Source: Elusimicrobia bacterium CG1_02_56_21 (GTDB lineage Bacteria > Elusimicrobiota > Elusimicrobia > Elusimicrobiales > UBA9959). From it: a stretch of 39,594 nucleotides of DNA. Of the stretch, positions 6,807 to 14,219 are shown in pieces. The notes beneath the pieces are model-generated. The model was not told the origin of the DNA, did not search any database, and saw only the letters and a list, made by a program, of their open reading frames with translations. Location: assembly GCA_001871115.1 (NCBI GenBank), contig MNUR01000004.1, forward strand, positions 1 to 39,594, read 5' to 3'. Numbering within the stretch: the stretch's first letter is position 1; each line of letters begins with the position of its first letter. A program made the translations under genes and the position numbers.

Positions 6807-8777
6807 ATGCTAAAAGAAGAAGCTATAGACAAAACCGCGGAGCTGCTTATAAAGAACTATCCGTCCGAAGCCGGCAGGATAAACTCCTGCGTGCGGCAGG
6901 CGGCCGGGCTCTGGGACACCAGGAAGGACGGCTCGGCCGCGGTTTTCAAGCGCTTCTGTAAAGATAATTTCCTCATCGGCGCGCCGCTTGAAAAACTGTT
7001 TACCTCTTTTGAGGACAAGCTTGAACAGATACACGGCCATAATGTTGCGCTGCTGCTTAAACTCCGGCGGGAAACGGACGAGGATACCGGAGCGCCGGGT
7101 CCGGTTGACAGGTTTTTCGCGGCGTATTCTCCTGGCGCGCACCTTACTGAAGACATGTTCCTGACGAAGCTGGCCTTTATAGTTTTACTTAACTTCCCTT
7201 TCCACACCCTGGAGACCCGCATAACCGAGGGGCCGCGCTGGACCCGCGAAGAGTGGGCCAGAGCCCGCCTCGCGCAGGCCTTCATGCAGCGCGTGCCTTC
7301 TGAAGTGAACCGCGAGCGCGAGCGCGCCTACGCGGAGGCCGACGGTTATATCAACTCCTACAATATCTTCCTCGGCAAGATAACCGGAGCCGGAGGAGAA
7401 AAAATTTTCCCCGGCGGCCCCAAGCTGATCTCTCACTGGGGCCTGCGGGATTACCTTAAAGGCCTTTATTCCGAGGGCAGGGACGCCGCCCCTCGCCAAC
7501 GCGTGATCCAAAATGTGATGGAAAGAATTATAAACCAGGAGATACCCCGAAAATTCATAAATTCCGAGGCCTATCACTGGAACCCGGAAGAAAATACTCT
7601 CGAAGGCGCCAAAGCGGAGAGGGAGCCGGATACCCGCTACGAGAAGTTCCTGAACATTTTCCGGTCTCATCTTAAAGAAGACCCCTATTACCCGGCCGAG
7701 CCCACTCATATGGGGCGCAAATTCAATATAGCCCGCGAAATACCCGAACAGGAAGTAGAAGAGATGTTCACCAGCCTCCTCGGGGCAAAGGAAGGAGCCG
7801 AGGCCGCCGCCCTTATAGCTTCCAGGCTGGGCAGGCCGCTTGAGCCTTTCGACATCTGGTACGACGGCTTCAAGCCCCGCTCCGGCATAACCCAGGCAGA
7901 CCTGGACCGCGCGGTTGCGGCCAAATATCCGGACGCCGCGGCCTTTCAGCGCGGAATTCCCGGGATCCTGGAGAAACTGGGCTTTACTAAAGAAACGGCG
8001 CGCTTTGTGGCGGACAGGGTACAGGCTGACCCGGCCCGCGGGGCCGGCCACGCCTGGGGGCCGGCAATGCGCACGGAGAAAGCGCACCTGCGCACCAGGA
8101 TACAGAAGGGCGGCATGGACTACCAGGGCTTCAATGTGGCCATGCATGAGCTCGGCCACTGCACGGAACAGGTATTCTCGCTTTATAAAGTAGACCATAC
8201 TCTGCTGTCCGGGGTTCCCAACACCGCTTTCACGGAAGGGTTCGCTTTCGTATTCCAGGCCCGGGACCTGGAAGTTCTCGGCCTGGCCGCTCCGGATAAG
8301 GACTCGGAGCATTCTAAAAACCTGGACACTTTCTGGGCCGCCAGGGAAATCGCCGGGGTAGCCCTGGTGGACATGAACGTATGGCGCTGGCTTTACAAGA
8401 ACAAGGACGCCGAGCCGGAAGATTTGCGGCAGGCAGTAATTGAAATAGCCAAAGGCGTCTGGGACAGGCGCTTTGCCCCGGTGTTCGGAACCACAGGCAG
8501 CCCGCTGCTGGCTATTTATTCCCATATGATAAACTACGCGCTTTACCTGCCGGATTATCCGCTGGGGCATATCATAGCCTTCCAGATAGAAGAATATTTC
8601 AAAGAACACAGCCTGGCCGCGGAAATGGAAAGGATGTGCGTGCAGGGCTCAATAACCCCGAAAGAATGGATGCGGGGCGCTATCGGCGCTGACATCTCTC
8701 CTGAGCCGCTTATAAAAGCGGCGGCGCGCGCCCTGGCAGCGCTTAAAACCGGAAGTAGCGGGAAGGGGGAAGAATGA
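6807..8777 (+). CDS. HEXXH zinc metallopeptidase, M3-like
   Basis: A 656-residue, mostly helical protein without a signal peptide. The zinc site is HELGH (H447, E448, H451) with a likely third ligand E477 in FTEGFAF, the spacing of gluzincins such as the M3 oligopeptidases. The C-terminal part contains helices with Tyr and His residues (SHMINYALYLPDYPLGH) resembling the substrate-closing region of that fold. The long N-terminal half is consistent with the M3-type helical dome but has no motif I can assign. It lies 2 nt after the pseudopilin-like gene and overlaps the next gene by 4 nt (ATGA). It is probably a cytosolic peptidase; the substrate is unknown. It may be a divergent M3-like family or a family so far annotated only as hypothetical. 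Confidence 0.75.
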   Translation: MLKEEAIDKTAELLIKNYPSEAGRINSCVRQAAGLWDTRKDGSAAVFKRFCKDNFLIGAPLEKLFTSFEDKLEQIHGHNVALLLKLRRETDEDTGAPGPVDRFFAAYSPGAHLTEDMFLTKLAFIVLLNFPFHTLETRITEGPRWTREEWARARLAQAFMQRVPSEVNRERERAYAEADGYINSYNIFLGKITGAGGEKIFPGGPKLISHWGLRDYLKGLYSEGRDAAPRQRVIQNVMERIINQEIPRKFINSEAYHWNPEENTLEGAKAEREPDTRYEKFLNIFRSHLKEDPYYPAEPTHMGRKFNIAREIPEQEVEEMFTSLLGAKEGAEAAALIASRLGRPLEPFDIWYDGFKPRSGITQADLDRAVAAKYPDAAAFQRGIPGILEKLGFTKETARFVADRVQADPARGAGHAWGPAMRTEKAHLRTRIQKGGMDYQGFNVAMHELGHCTEQVFSLYKVDHTLLSGVPNTAFTEGFAFVFQARDLEVLGLAAPDKDSEHSKNLDTFWAAREIAGVALVDMNVWRWLYKNKDAEPEDLRQAVIEIAKGVWDRRFAPVFGTTGSPLLAIYSHMINYALYLPDYPLGHIIAFQIEEYFKEHSLAAEMERMCVQGSITPKEWMRGAIGADISPEPLIKAAARALAALKTGSSGKGEE

Positions 8778-9226
8778 ACAAGGAAACCTTAAAAAAATCC
8801 TACCAGGCGGCGGCGATAGCCGCGGGAGGAATAATAGGCGCCATAGTTTTCTACACCGTAATAGTGGAACTGCTGAGGAATATGGGCTACAAGCCCCCGC
8901 TGCAGCCTCCCGCCGCGGTCGCGGCTAAATACTCTTTCTACCTGCTCGGAGTCTCGGTACTGCCCATTCTTAAAATGACCGGGATCAGGCTGGGAGAAAA
9001 AAAAGAAACGGCCGAAGAAACGGTAAGAGCGCTTACCGTGCTGGCAATACTGCGCGCCGCTCTCTGCGAATTGCCCGCTATCTCCGGCCTGGTGATGTTT
9101 TTGCTTACAGGTTTGCGCCTGGACTTTTACCTCCTGGTAGTATTCTCAGTCGGGCTGGAGGTGTACAATTTCCCGCGCCTCTCAAAATGGGAAGAGCGCA
9201 TCCGGGGGGACTTCGGACAATTATAA
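8774..9226 (+). CDS. Small integral membrane protein, unknown family
   Basis: A 150-residue protein with about four hydrophobic segments (roughly 10-33, 50-67, 85-105 and 112-132) and short basic loops. I do not recognise the family. The start overlaps the metallopeptidase stop by 4 nt and has GGGGGAAG upstream, so it is probably co-translated with the peptidase. A CoA-binding protein gene follows 13 nt later. Topology and role cannot be decided from sequence. Confidence 0.75.
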   Translation: MNKETLKKSYQAAAIAAGGIIGAIVFYTVIVELLRNMGYKPPLQPPAAVAAKYSFYLLGVSVLPILKMTGIRLGEKKETAEETVRALTVLAILRAALCELPAISGLVMFLLTGLRLDFYLLVVFSVGLEVYNFPRLSKWEERIRGDFGQL

Positions 9227-9239
9227 GGGGGAGAAAACC

Positions 9240-9611
9240 ATGAACGCAAACGAGTATAAACTTATCGCCGTGGTCGGGGTTTCTGACGACGCTTCCAAAT
9301 ACGGGCACAAAATATTCCGGGACCTCCTGAAAGCCGGTTATCCTGTTAAAGGTGTAAACCCGAAAGGCGGCTTTGTGCTTGGGAACAATATTTACAAAAG
9401 CCTCGCGGACATTGAAACCAGGCCCGACCTTGTGATCTCGGTGGTTCCGCCTGCTGTCACTGAAAAGATCGCGGAAGAGTGCAACAAGCTCGGGATAAAA
9501 ACCCTCTGGATGCAGCCCGGCTCCGAATCGCCGGCCGCCGTAGAAAAAGCCGGGACCTACGGAATAAAGACCGTAACCGCCTGTTTTATGGTGCAAAAGG
9601 GCCTTTGGTAG
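9240..9611 (+). CDS. CoA-binding domain protein (YccU-like)
   Basis: A 123-residue single-domain Rossmann-like protein of the CoA_binding_2 family. It has the N-terminal AVVGVSDDASKYG nucleotide/CoA-binding loop, GYPVKGVNP, the central PDLVISVVPP strand and LWMQPGSES with a C-terminal Cys (TACFMV). These proteins bind CoA and are related to the N-terminal domain of acyl-CoA synthetases (ADP-forming) and succinyl-CoA synthetase; most have no assigned reaction. A strong GGGGGAG ribosome site precedes the ATG. It is the last clear member of the surE-led run before a repeat element. Confidence 0.85.
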   Translation: MNANEYKLIAVVGVSDDASKYGHKIFRDLLKAGYPVKGVNPKGGFVLGNNIYKSLADIETRPDLVISVVPPAVTEKIAEECNKLGIKTLWMQPGSESPAAVEKAGTYGIKTVTACFMVQKGLW

Positions 9612-9614
9612 AAT

Positions 9615-9687
9615 AGAGGACCGGGGGATTAGAGGAGTAGCAGAAAACCGAAACCTCATTCCTGTCCTTCCAGTCCTCCGATCCTCT
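9615..9687. repeat. 8-nt-period repeat arranged as an inverted pair
   Basis: Three consecutive octamers of the form RGAGGAYY-like (AGAGGACC, GGGGGATT, AGAGGAGT; 9615-9638) are mirrored on the other strand by three more (9664-9687). The same octamer family occurs four times in a row at 12579-12610. The whole fills the gap between two genes. Confidence 0.6.
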
Positions 9688-9691
9688 AACT

Positions 9692-10552
9692 ATGAATTCA
9701 CTGGTCTTTAGGATTTCCTGGCGGCTGGCTTTATATCCGACGCTGGCTTATGCCGTTATATCATTTATCTTCTTCTGGCTTTACGTTCACCCCGCAAGGA
9801 ACATAGGCAGTTCCAGGCCGGAGGAGTTCGGGCTGGAGCCGGAGGCCCTGAAACTAAAAACTTCTGACGGCGTGGAGCTTGACGCCTGGTTTATCCCCAA
9901 CAAGACAAGCAAAAAAGCCGTTATAATCTGCCATGGTTACCCGATGGATAAAAGCGACGTGCTGGGGCTTACCTCGTACCTGGCGGAGGGCTTCAGCCTT
10001 CTTTATTTCGACTTCAGGGCCACCGGCCGCAGCGGCGGCTTCTTTTCTACGGGCGGGGCGAAAGAAGTGCTGGATATAGACGCGGCGGTTAAGGCCCTTG
10101 AAGAGAGAGGGTTTAAAAGCGGCGTGGGAATATTCGGCTTCTCGATGGGCGCGGCCACGGCCCTGCTTTCCAAGAACCCCTCTATAAAAGCCCGCGTGCT
10201 GGATTCGCCCTACGCCGACCTGGGCGCCGAACTGGACTATACCTTCAGCTCCTGGGGGATCTGGCGCAAGCCGCTGCTGTTCATGATGAAAGCCTGGAGC
10301 CTGACCGTGATGGGGGTAAACATAAATTCTGTCAGCCCGGCAAAAAACACGGCCGCCTTCGCCGCGCCGATGCTGCTGGTGCACGGGGACGCCGACGAGC
10401 AGATTCCGTACGCGAGCTCCGCGGCAATTAAAGCCGCGAACCCCGCGGCCGAGCTATGGCTGGTGAAAGGCGCCGGCCACGGCGAGAACCGCTACCGCGC
10501 CGGCGATGAATACAAAAAGCGCCTCACGGCCTTCTTCAGCAAGAACCTTTAA
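9692..10552 (+). CDS. Membrane-anchored alpha/beta hydrolase
   Basis: A 286-residue serine hydrolase of the YfhR/BAAT-like alpha/beta superfamily. An N-terminal transmembrane helix (about 9-30) anchors it, and the catalytic domain should face the periplasm or the cytosol depending on orientation. Visible elements are the oxyanion loop ICHGYPMDKSD, the nucleophile elbow GFSMG, the acid Asp in VHGDADEQIP and the catalytic His in GAGHGE. The family includes esterases, thioesterases and peptidases, so the substrate cannot be named. No ribosome site is visible in front of the ATG, which directly follows the octamer repeat. A nested hairpin likely ends the transcript. Confidence 0.85.
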   Translation: MNSLVFRISWRLALYPTLAYAVISFIFFWLYVHPARNIGSSRPEEFGLEPEALKLKTSDGVELDAWFIPNKTSKKAVIICHGYPMDKSDVLGLTSYLAEGFSLLYFDFRATGRSGGFFSTGGAKEVLDIDAAVKALEERGFKSGVGIFGFSMGAATALLSKNPSIKARVLDSPYADLGAELDYTFSSWGIWRKPLLFMMKAWSLTVMGVNINSVSPAKNTAAFAAPMLLVHGDADEQIPYASSAAIKAANPAAELWLVKGAGHGENRYRAGDEYKKRLTAFFSKNL

Positions 10553-10569
10553 TGCATTCCAGATATTAG

Positions 10570-10623
10570 GCGCAAAGAAACTAAAAAGCGACGGACGTCC
10601 GCCGCCAATTTGTTTTTTTGCGC
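10570..10623 (+). terminator. Nested hairpin, probable terminator
   Basis: GCGCAAAGAAAC (10570-10581) pairs with GTTTTTTTGCGC (10612-10623) with one G-T wobble. Inside lies a second stem built on the palindrome CGGACGTCCG (10592-10601), extended by GCG/CGC. The T7 tract belongs to the outer arm. It lies 17 nt after the hydrolase stop and before the ABC transporter promoter. Confidence 0.5.
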
Positions 10624-10658
10624 TTCTTGCGCCCTTTTACGGCGACTTCTTTCGTATT

Positions 10659-10667
10659 TGCTAGAAT
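10659..10667 (+). promoter_or_regulatory. Extended -10 box before the ABC ATPase gene
   Basis: TG-C-TAGAAT matches an extended -10 element and ends 6 nt before the ATG at 10674. Transcription would begin at the start codon. No Shine-Dalgarno sequence is present, so a leaderless mRNA is likely. No clear -35 is visible. Confidence 0.5.
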
Positions 10668-10673
10668 TTAATT

Positions 10674-11648
10674 ATGCCCGCGATCAAAACAGAAAACCTG
10701 GTAAAGCGCTACTCCGAGGTAACCGCCGTGGACGGGGTTTCTCTTGAGATCCCGAAAGGGGAAGTGTTCGGCCTGCTGGGCCCCAACGGAGCCGGCAAGA
10801 CCACCACGATAAGCATGCTGGCCACACTTGTAAGCCCCACCTCCGGGGCCGCACTCGTAGCCGGCCATAACATAATCACCCGCCCGCTGGAAGTCAGGAA
10901 GAACATAGGAATAGTTTTCCAGGAACCCAGCGTTGACGACCTGCTGACCGCGCGGGAAAACCTTTACCTGCACTCAATGCTCTACGGCGTCCCCCGGCCT
11001 GAAATAGAGCAGAAAATAAAAAAAATGCTTGCCCTGGTCAACCTTACGGAAAGGGCGGGCAGCCTGGTAAGGACCTTCTCCGGCGGGATGCGCCGCCGCC
11101 TGGAAATAGCCCGCGGCCTCATACACGACCCTAAAATACTTTTCCTCGACGAACCCACTCTGGGCCTGGACCCGGCCAGCCGCAAGGCAATCTGGACCCA
11201 TATCCGCGCCCTGAAAGAGACACATAACACCACTATAATCCTGACTACCCACTATATGGAGGAAGCCGACAGCCTGGCCGACCGGATAGGCATAATAAAC
11301 CGCGGCAAGATCATAGAACTCGATACCCCGGAAGCGCTTAAGAAAAAAGTAGGCCAGGACCTGGTCCTGCTAAAAGGCGAGATAAACGAAGCCGCGCTCA
11401 AAGCCCTGCCTTTTGTAAACAGCGTAGAGCGGGAGAACAACCACTTTAAGATAGGCATTACCAACTCCGGCGCCAACCTTCAAGCGCTCCTGAATGCCGG
11501 CGGGAGGATAGAGGAAGTAGAAGTGCGGCGCGTAACCCTCGACGACGTTTTCCTCAAGTTCGCCGGCGAGCAGATAGGGCAGGACATAGAGGAGCACGCG
11601 GAAGGCATCTTTGAAAGAATAGCCGCTAACAAGACCGTGCGGAAATAG
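10674..11648 (+). CDS. ABC-2 type exporter, ATP-binding subunit
   Basis: A 324-residue ATPase of the DrrA/CcmA class. Walker A GPNGAGKTT (about 41-49), the Q-loop VFQEPS, the signature FSGGMRRRLEIARG, Walker B ILFLDEP and the switch His in LTTHYMEEAD are all intact. The C-terminal ~80 residues form the extension found in DrrA-like subunits. It energises export of a hydrophobic substrate, drug, lipid or glycan, with the permease encoded at 11816-12574. It has its own extended -10 box 6 nt from the ATG and no ribosome site. The gap to the permease is filled by a strongly folded element, unusual for a two-gene exporter whose genes normally abut. The substrate is unknown. Confidence 0.93.
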   Translation: MPAIKTENLVKRYSEVTAVDGVSLEIPKGEVFGLLGPNGAGKTTTISMLATLVSPTSGAALVAGHNIITRPLEVRKNIGIVFQEPSVDDLLTARENLYLHSMLYGVPRPEIEQKIKKMLALVNLTERAGSLVRTFSGGMRRRLEIARGLIHDPKILFLDEPTLGLDPASRKAIWTHIRALKETHNTTIILTTHYMEEADSLADRIGIINRGKIIELDTPEALKKKVGQDLVLLKGEINEAALKALPFVNSVERENNHFKIGITNSGANLQALLNAGGRIEEVEVRRVTLDDVFLKFAGEQIGQDIEEHAEGIFERIAANKTVRK

Positions 11649-11675
11649 CGCAGCAGGGATAATTTGGTGTGGCGC

Positions 11676-11790
11676 CCGGGGGCTTACCCTGAGCACCCGT
11701 TGCGGAAGGGGGGCCCCGCCATAAATTCCCAAAGGCGGGGGAAACCGACGCAAGGGTTTCCTCGGCCCGGGTGAGCAGGGTAAGCCCCGG
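11676..11790. repeat. Folded element with long inverted arms and two internal hairpins
   Basis: Arms of about 22 nt (11676-11698 and 11769-11790, both starting CCGGGG and containing CTTACCCTG) are nearly complementary. Between them are two hairpins: CCCCGCC/GGCGGGG (11714-11740) and GGAAACC/GGTTTCC (11740-11761). The predicted shape is a three-way junction. The right side continues with AGTGACACATAACT, matching the outer motif of the 46-bp palindrome at 5089. It could be a MITE-like insertion or a structured RNA controlling the downstream permease. Confidence 0.5.
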
Positions 11791-11815
11791 AGTGACACAT
11801 AACTAAATAAATTTT

Positions 11816-12574
11816 ATGCTAAACCTAAACGCCGTCTACGCCCTGCTTCTCAGAGAAGCCAAGATCTTCTTCCGCGAGAAGGAGCGCATCATCTCCATCC
11901 TTATCTCCCCGCTGCTTTTCCTGTTCGTGATGGGCAAGGGAATAGCGGGGGGACACAGCCCGGTGGCCGGCTACAGCTACCAGCAATTCATTTTCCCGGG
12001 CATCATGGCCATGGTGATACTCTTCACCTCCATAACCTACGGGCTGTACATAATCTGGGACAAGCGCCTCGATTTCCTCAAAGAAGTCCTGGCCGCGCCC
12101 ATCTCCAGGACCACTCTTTTCGTAGGCAAGTCGCTGGGGGGGATGCTCGGCTCAATAACTGAAACGCTGCTGCTGCTTCTAATAGGCGCCGCTTTCATCC
12201 TGCCGCTGGATATCTTCAAGATCCTGCTCACTCTGGCCGCCGCTTTTCCTATTTCTTTCATGATAACCAATATCGGGCTCACCATCGGCGCCAGGATGAA
12301 ATCCATGGAGGGTTTCGGGCTGGTGATGAGCTTCCTGACCTGGCCCCTGTTCTTCTTCAGCGGCGCGCTGTTCGACCTTTCCACGTCGGCTCCGTATATA
12401 AAAGTTTTAAGCCTGTTCGACCCCGTAACCTACGCGGTGGACCTGTTCAGGGTAATAATGCTGGGGCAGGGAAATTTCCCCGTGTGGATAAGCCTCGGGG
12501 CTATTCTTGTTTTCTCCCTGGCGACCACAATACTGGGAGTGGTTTCTTTCGGAAAACTGCAGCAGGAGAAGTAG
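11816..12574 (+). CDS. ABC-2 type exporter, permease subunit
   Basis: A 252-residue membrane protein with about six transmembrane helices of the ABC2_membrane (DrrB-like) family. The N-terminal amphipathic segment (LLREAKIFFREKERI) leads into the first helix, and the conserved loop with FLKEVLAAPISR-type residues follows helix 2. The late FFFSGALFDLSTSAPYIK-x-x-SLFDP segment is typical before the last periplasmic part. It partners the ATPase at 10674-11648. No ribosome site is seen before the ATG, and the upstream sequence is AT-rich. The gene is followed directly by an octamer repeat. Confidence 0.92.
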   Translation: MLNLNAVYALLLREAKIFFREKERIISILISPLLFLFVMGKGIAGGHSPVAGYSYQQFIFPGIMAMVILFTSITYGLYIIWDKRLDFLKEVLAAPISRTTLFVGKSLGGMLGSITETLLLLLIGAAFILPLDIFKILLTLAAAFPISFMITNIGLTIGARMKSMEGFGLVMSFLTWPLFFFSGALFDLSTSAPYIKVLSLFDPVTYAVDLFRVIMLGQGNFPVWISLGAILVFSLATTILGVVSFGKLQQEK

Positions 12575-12578
12575 AAAT

Positions 12579-12610
12579 AGAGGATCAGAGGACCGGAGGA
12601 TTAGAGGATT
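12579..12610. repeat. Tandem 8-nt-period repeat (four units)
   Basis: AGAGGATC, AGAGGACC, GGAGGATT and AGAGGATT follow one another without gaps, then a partial unit. The consensus RGAGGAYY is shared with the inverted pair at 9615-9687. It lies between the stop of the ABC permease and the convergent flippase gene. Confidence 0.65.
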
Positions 12611-12645
12611 GGCTATGAGGTACGGGGGAAACTCATAACTATTAA

Positions 12646-14103
12646 CTACTTATCCTTGTAAAGGCAGACTTTGTTCCGGCCCACCATAATGCAGGCCTTG
12701 TCTTTCTCCTCGGGCAGGAAGAACCCCAGGGCCAGCAGAAGAACCGGATAGGCGCAAAGAGCGATAAACCGGTACGCTGTCCATTGCCAGCCTGTGCCGA
12801 CCCAGCCGGCGAACGCCGGCAGGCAGACCGCCAAACCCGCAAAACCTATTTTACCCAGGCGCTTCAGCTCGTACGGGATGGGGAAATATTTGCGTCCGTA
12901 GGAATAAACGATCCCGACCATAACGCAGTAAGCCGCAAAAGCGGCCCAGGGGGGGCCAAAGATACCGAAATGCGGGATAAGGGCGAAATTGGCCGCCACG
13001 CTCACAAAAGCGCCGGCCAGCGTGGCCAGCATTATCACCCTGGTCTTCTTTGAAATGATTATAGGCGCCAGCAGGTTTACATAAACCCCGTTTACCAGGT
13101 AGGCCAGCAGGACTACGGGAATTATAGGAAGGCCTGACCAATAGTTCTGATGTATAAGCGCGCGGCCTGCCACCTGCAGGTGTACCAGGTCCGGGATAAA
13201 GAAAGAGAGCGCCATAGCCACCCAGACCAGGACCAGAGTGAAATAGGTAAGCACCCGCGCGAACACCGCCGGGCCCTCGGGCTTATCAGCCCTCTCCAGG
13301 AAGAAAGGCCGCCAGGCCTGGTCGAACATGCTCACCATAAGCACCATAAAGATCCCCAGCCGGTAATTGGCCTGGTAAATGCCTACGGCGGATTCACCGG
13401 CCAGGCGGAGCAGGATCGGGCGGTCTATAACCTGTACGGCCATAGCGCCGAGGCCCGCAGGCAGGAGCGGCAGGGAATAATCCACCAGCTTCCGGAACAG
13501 CTCACGGTCGAAGGTAAAGGTGAAGCGCCTGGGAATAGCGGCCACGGAAAAGAGCGAGGAGATAAGGTTGGCCAGGAAGACGCCCTCTATGCCCATGCCG
13601 AGGCGAGTCAGGAAGTAGATATTCAATATAACGTTCAGGGTGATGGAAGCTATGCGTACGCCGGCGAAGTAAAAAGGCCTATGCGACATCCGCAGGTCCG
13701 CGAACGGAAGAACATTAATACTGTCAAGGAAGAGTATGGCCGCCGCGTAGAGCACCAGGTTGCCGCGCTCCGCCCCTATGCCGCCCAGGCCGGCCCAGAA
13801 GCCGGGGAACAGCGCCAGCACTCCGGAGAAAGCCACTGAAGTCACCAGCACGCAGGAATAAGCCGTGGAGAAGGCTTTTTGCTTCTGGTCATAGTGGCGC
13901 ATATACGCCTGGTCCATGCCGTACTGGTAGATTATGTTGAGGAAGGCGATATAGGAGAAAACGGTGGCCACCACTCCGTACTCGGCCGGGAGCAAATAAT
14001 GGGTATAGAACGGCATCAGCAGGAAATTGAGGAGCCGCGCGCCTACCGTGGAGAGGCCGTATATGAGTGATTCTTTACCGAGCGCTTTAAGGTCTTTGAG
14101 CAT
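12646..14103 (-). CDS. Polysaccharide flippase (Wzx/MATE-like)
   Basis: A 485-residue integral membrane protein with about 12-14 transmembrane helices in the MOP superfamily. The N-terminal SLIYGLSTVGARLLNFLLMP segment and the following YT-x-YLLPAEYG motif are typical of Wzx-like oligosaccharide flippases. It would move undecaprenol-linked glycan units across the inner membrane. AGGA upstream supports the start. It converges with the ABC-2 permease gene and diverges from the FNR-like regulator. No glycosyltransferase cluster adjoins it, so its glycan is not identified; the GT39-like gene at 32512 is about 18 kb away. The C-terminus ends in a basic cytosolic tail. Confidence 0.9.
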   Translation of the reverse strand: MLKDLKALGKESLIYGLSTVGARLLNFLLMPFYTHYLLPAEYGVVATVFSYIAFLNIIYQYGMDQAYMRHYDQKQKAFSTAYSCVLVTSVAFSGVLALFPGFWAGLGGIGAERGNLVLYAAAILFLDSINVLPFADLRMSHRPFYFAGVRIASITLNVILNIYFLTRLGMGIEGVFLANLISSLFSVAAIPRRFTFTFDRELFRKLVDYSLPLLPAGLGAMAVQVIDRPILLRLAGESAVGIYQANYRLGIFMVLMVSMFDQAWRPFFLERADKPEGPAVFARVLTYFTLVLVWVAMALSFFIPDLVHLQVAGRALIHQNYWSGLPIIPVVLLAYLVNGVYVNLLAPIIISKKTRVIMLATLAGAFVSVAANFALIPHFGIFGPPWAAFAAYCVMVGIVYSYGRKYFPIPYELKRLGKIGFAGLAVCLPAFAGWVGTGWQWTAYRFIALCAYPVLLLALGFFLPEEKDKACIMVGRNKVCLYKDK

Positions 14104-14157
14104 GTATCCTGGCTGCTTTCAGGCGCCGCCGCCAGCCGACTGAACATAGTTTAGCAA

Positions 14158-14187
14158 ATGACAGCGGCGGCATAAATAAGCTATAAT
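14158..14187 (+). promoter_or_regulatory. Sigma-70-type promoter of the FNR-like regulator
   Basis: ATGACA (14158-14163), an 18-nt spacer and a perfect TATAAT (14182-14187) lie in the divergent gap. The predicted transcript starts near 14194 and has a short leader with GGGGG before the ATG. This unit therefore looks conventional, unlike the leaderless candidates. Confidence 0.55.
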
Positions 14188-14219
14188 AGAAAATACTGCA
14201 GAATCAGCGGGGGAAAAAA

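Noticed and set aside
7185..8609. 474-codon minus-strand ORF opposite the metallopeptidase
   Set aside because: Antisense shadow: the plus strand carries HELGH and coupled neighbours, and the antisense product has no motif.
9615..9687. CRISPR array
   Set aside because: The period is 8 nt with no spacers and no cas genes.
13150..13839. 229-codon plus-strand ORF opposite the flippase
   Set aside because: His/Gln/Arg-rich antisense shadow of a membrane protein gene.
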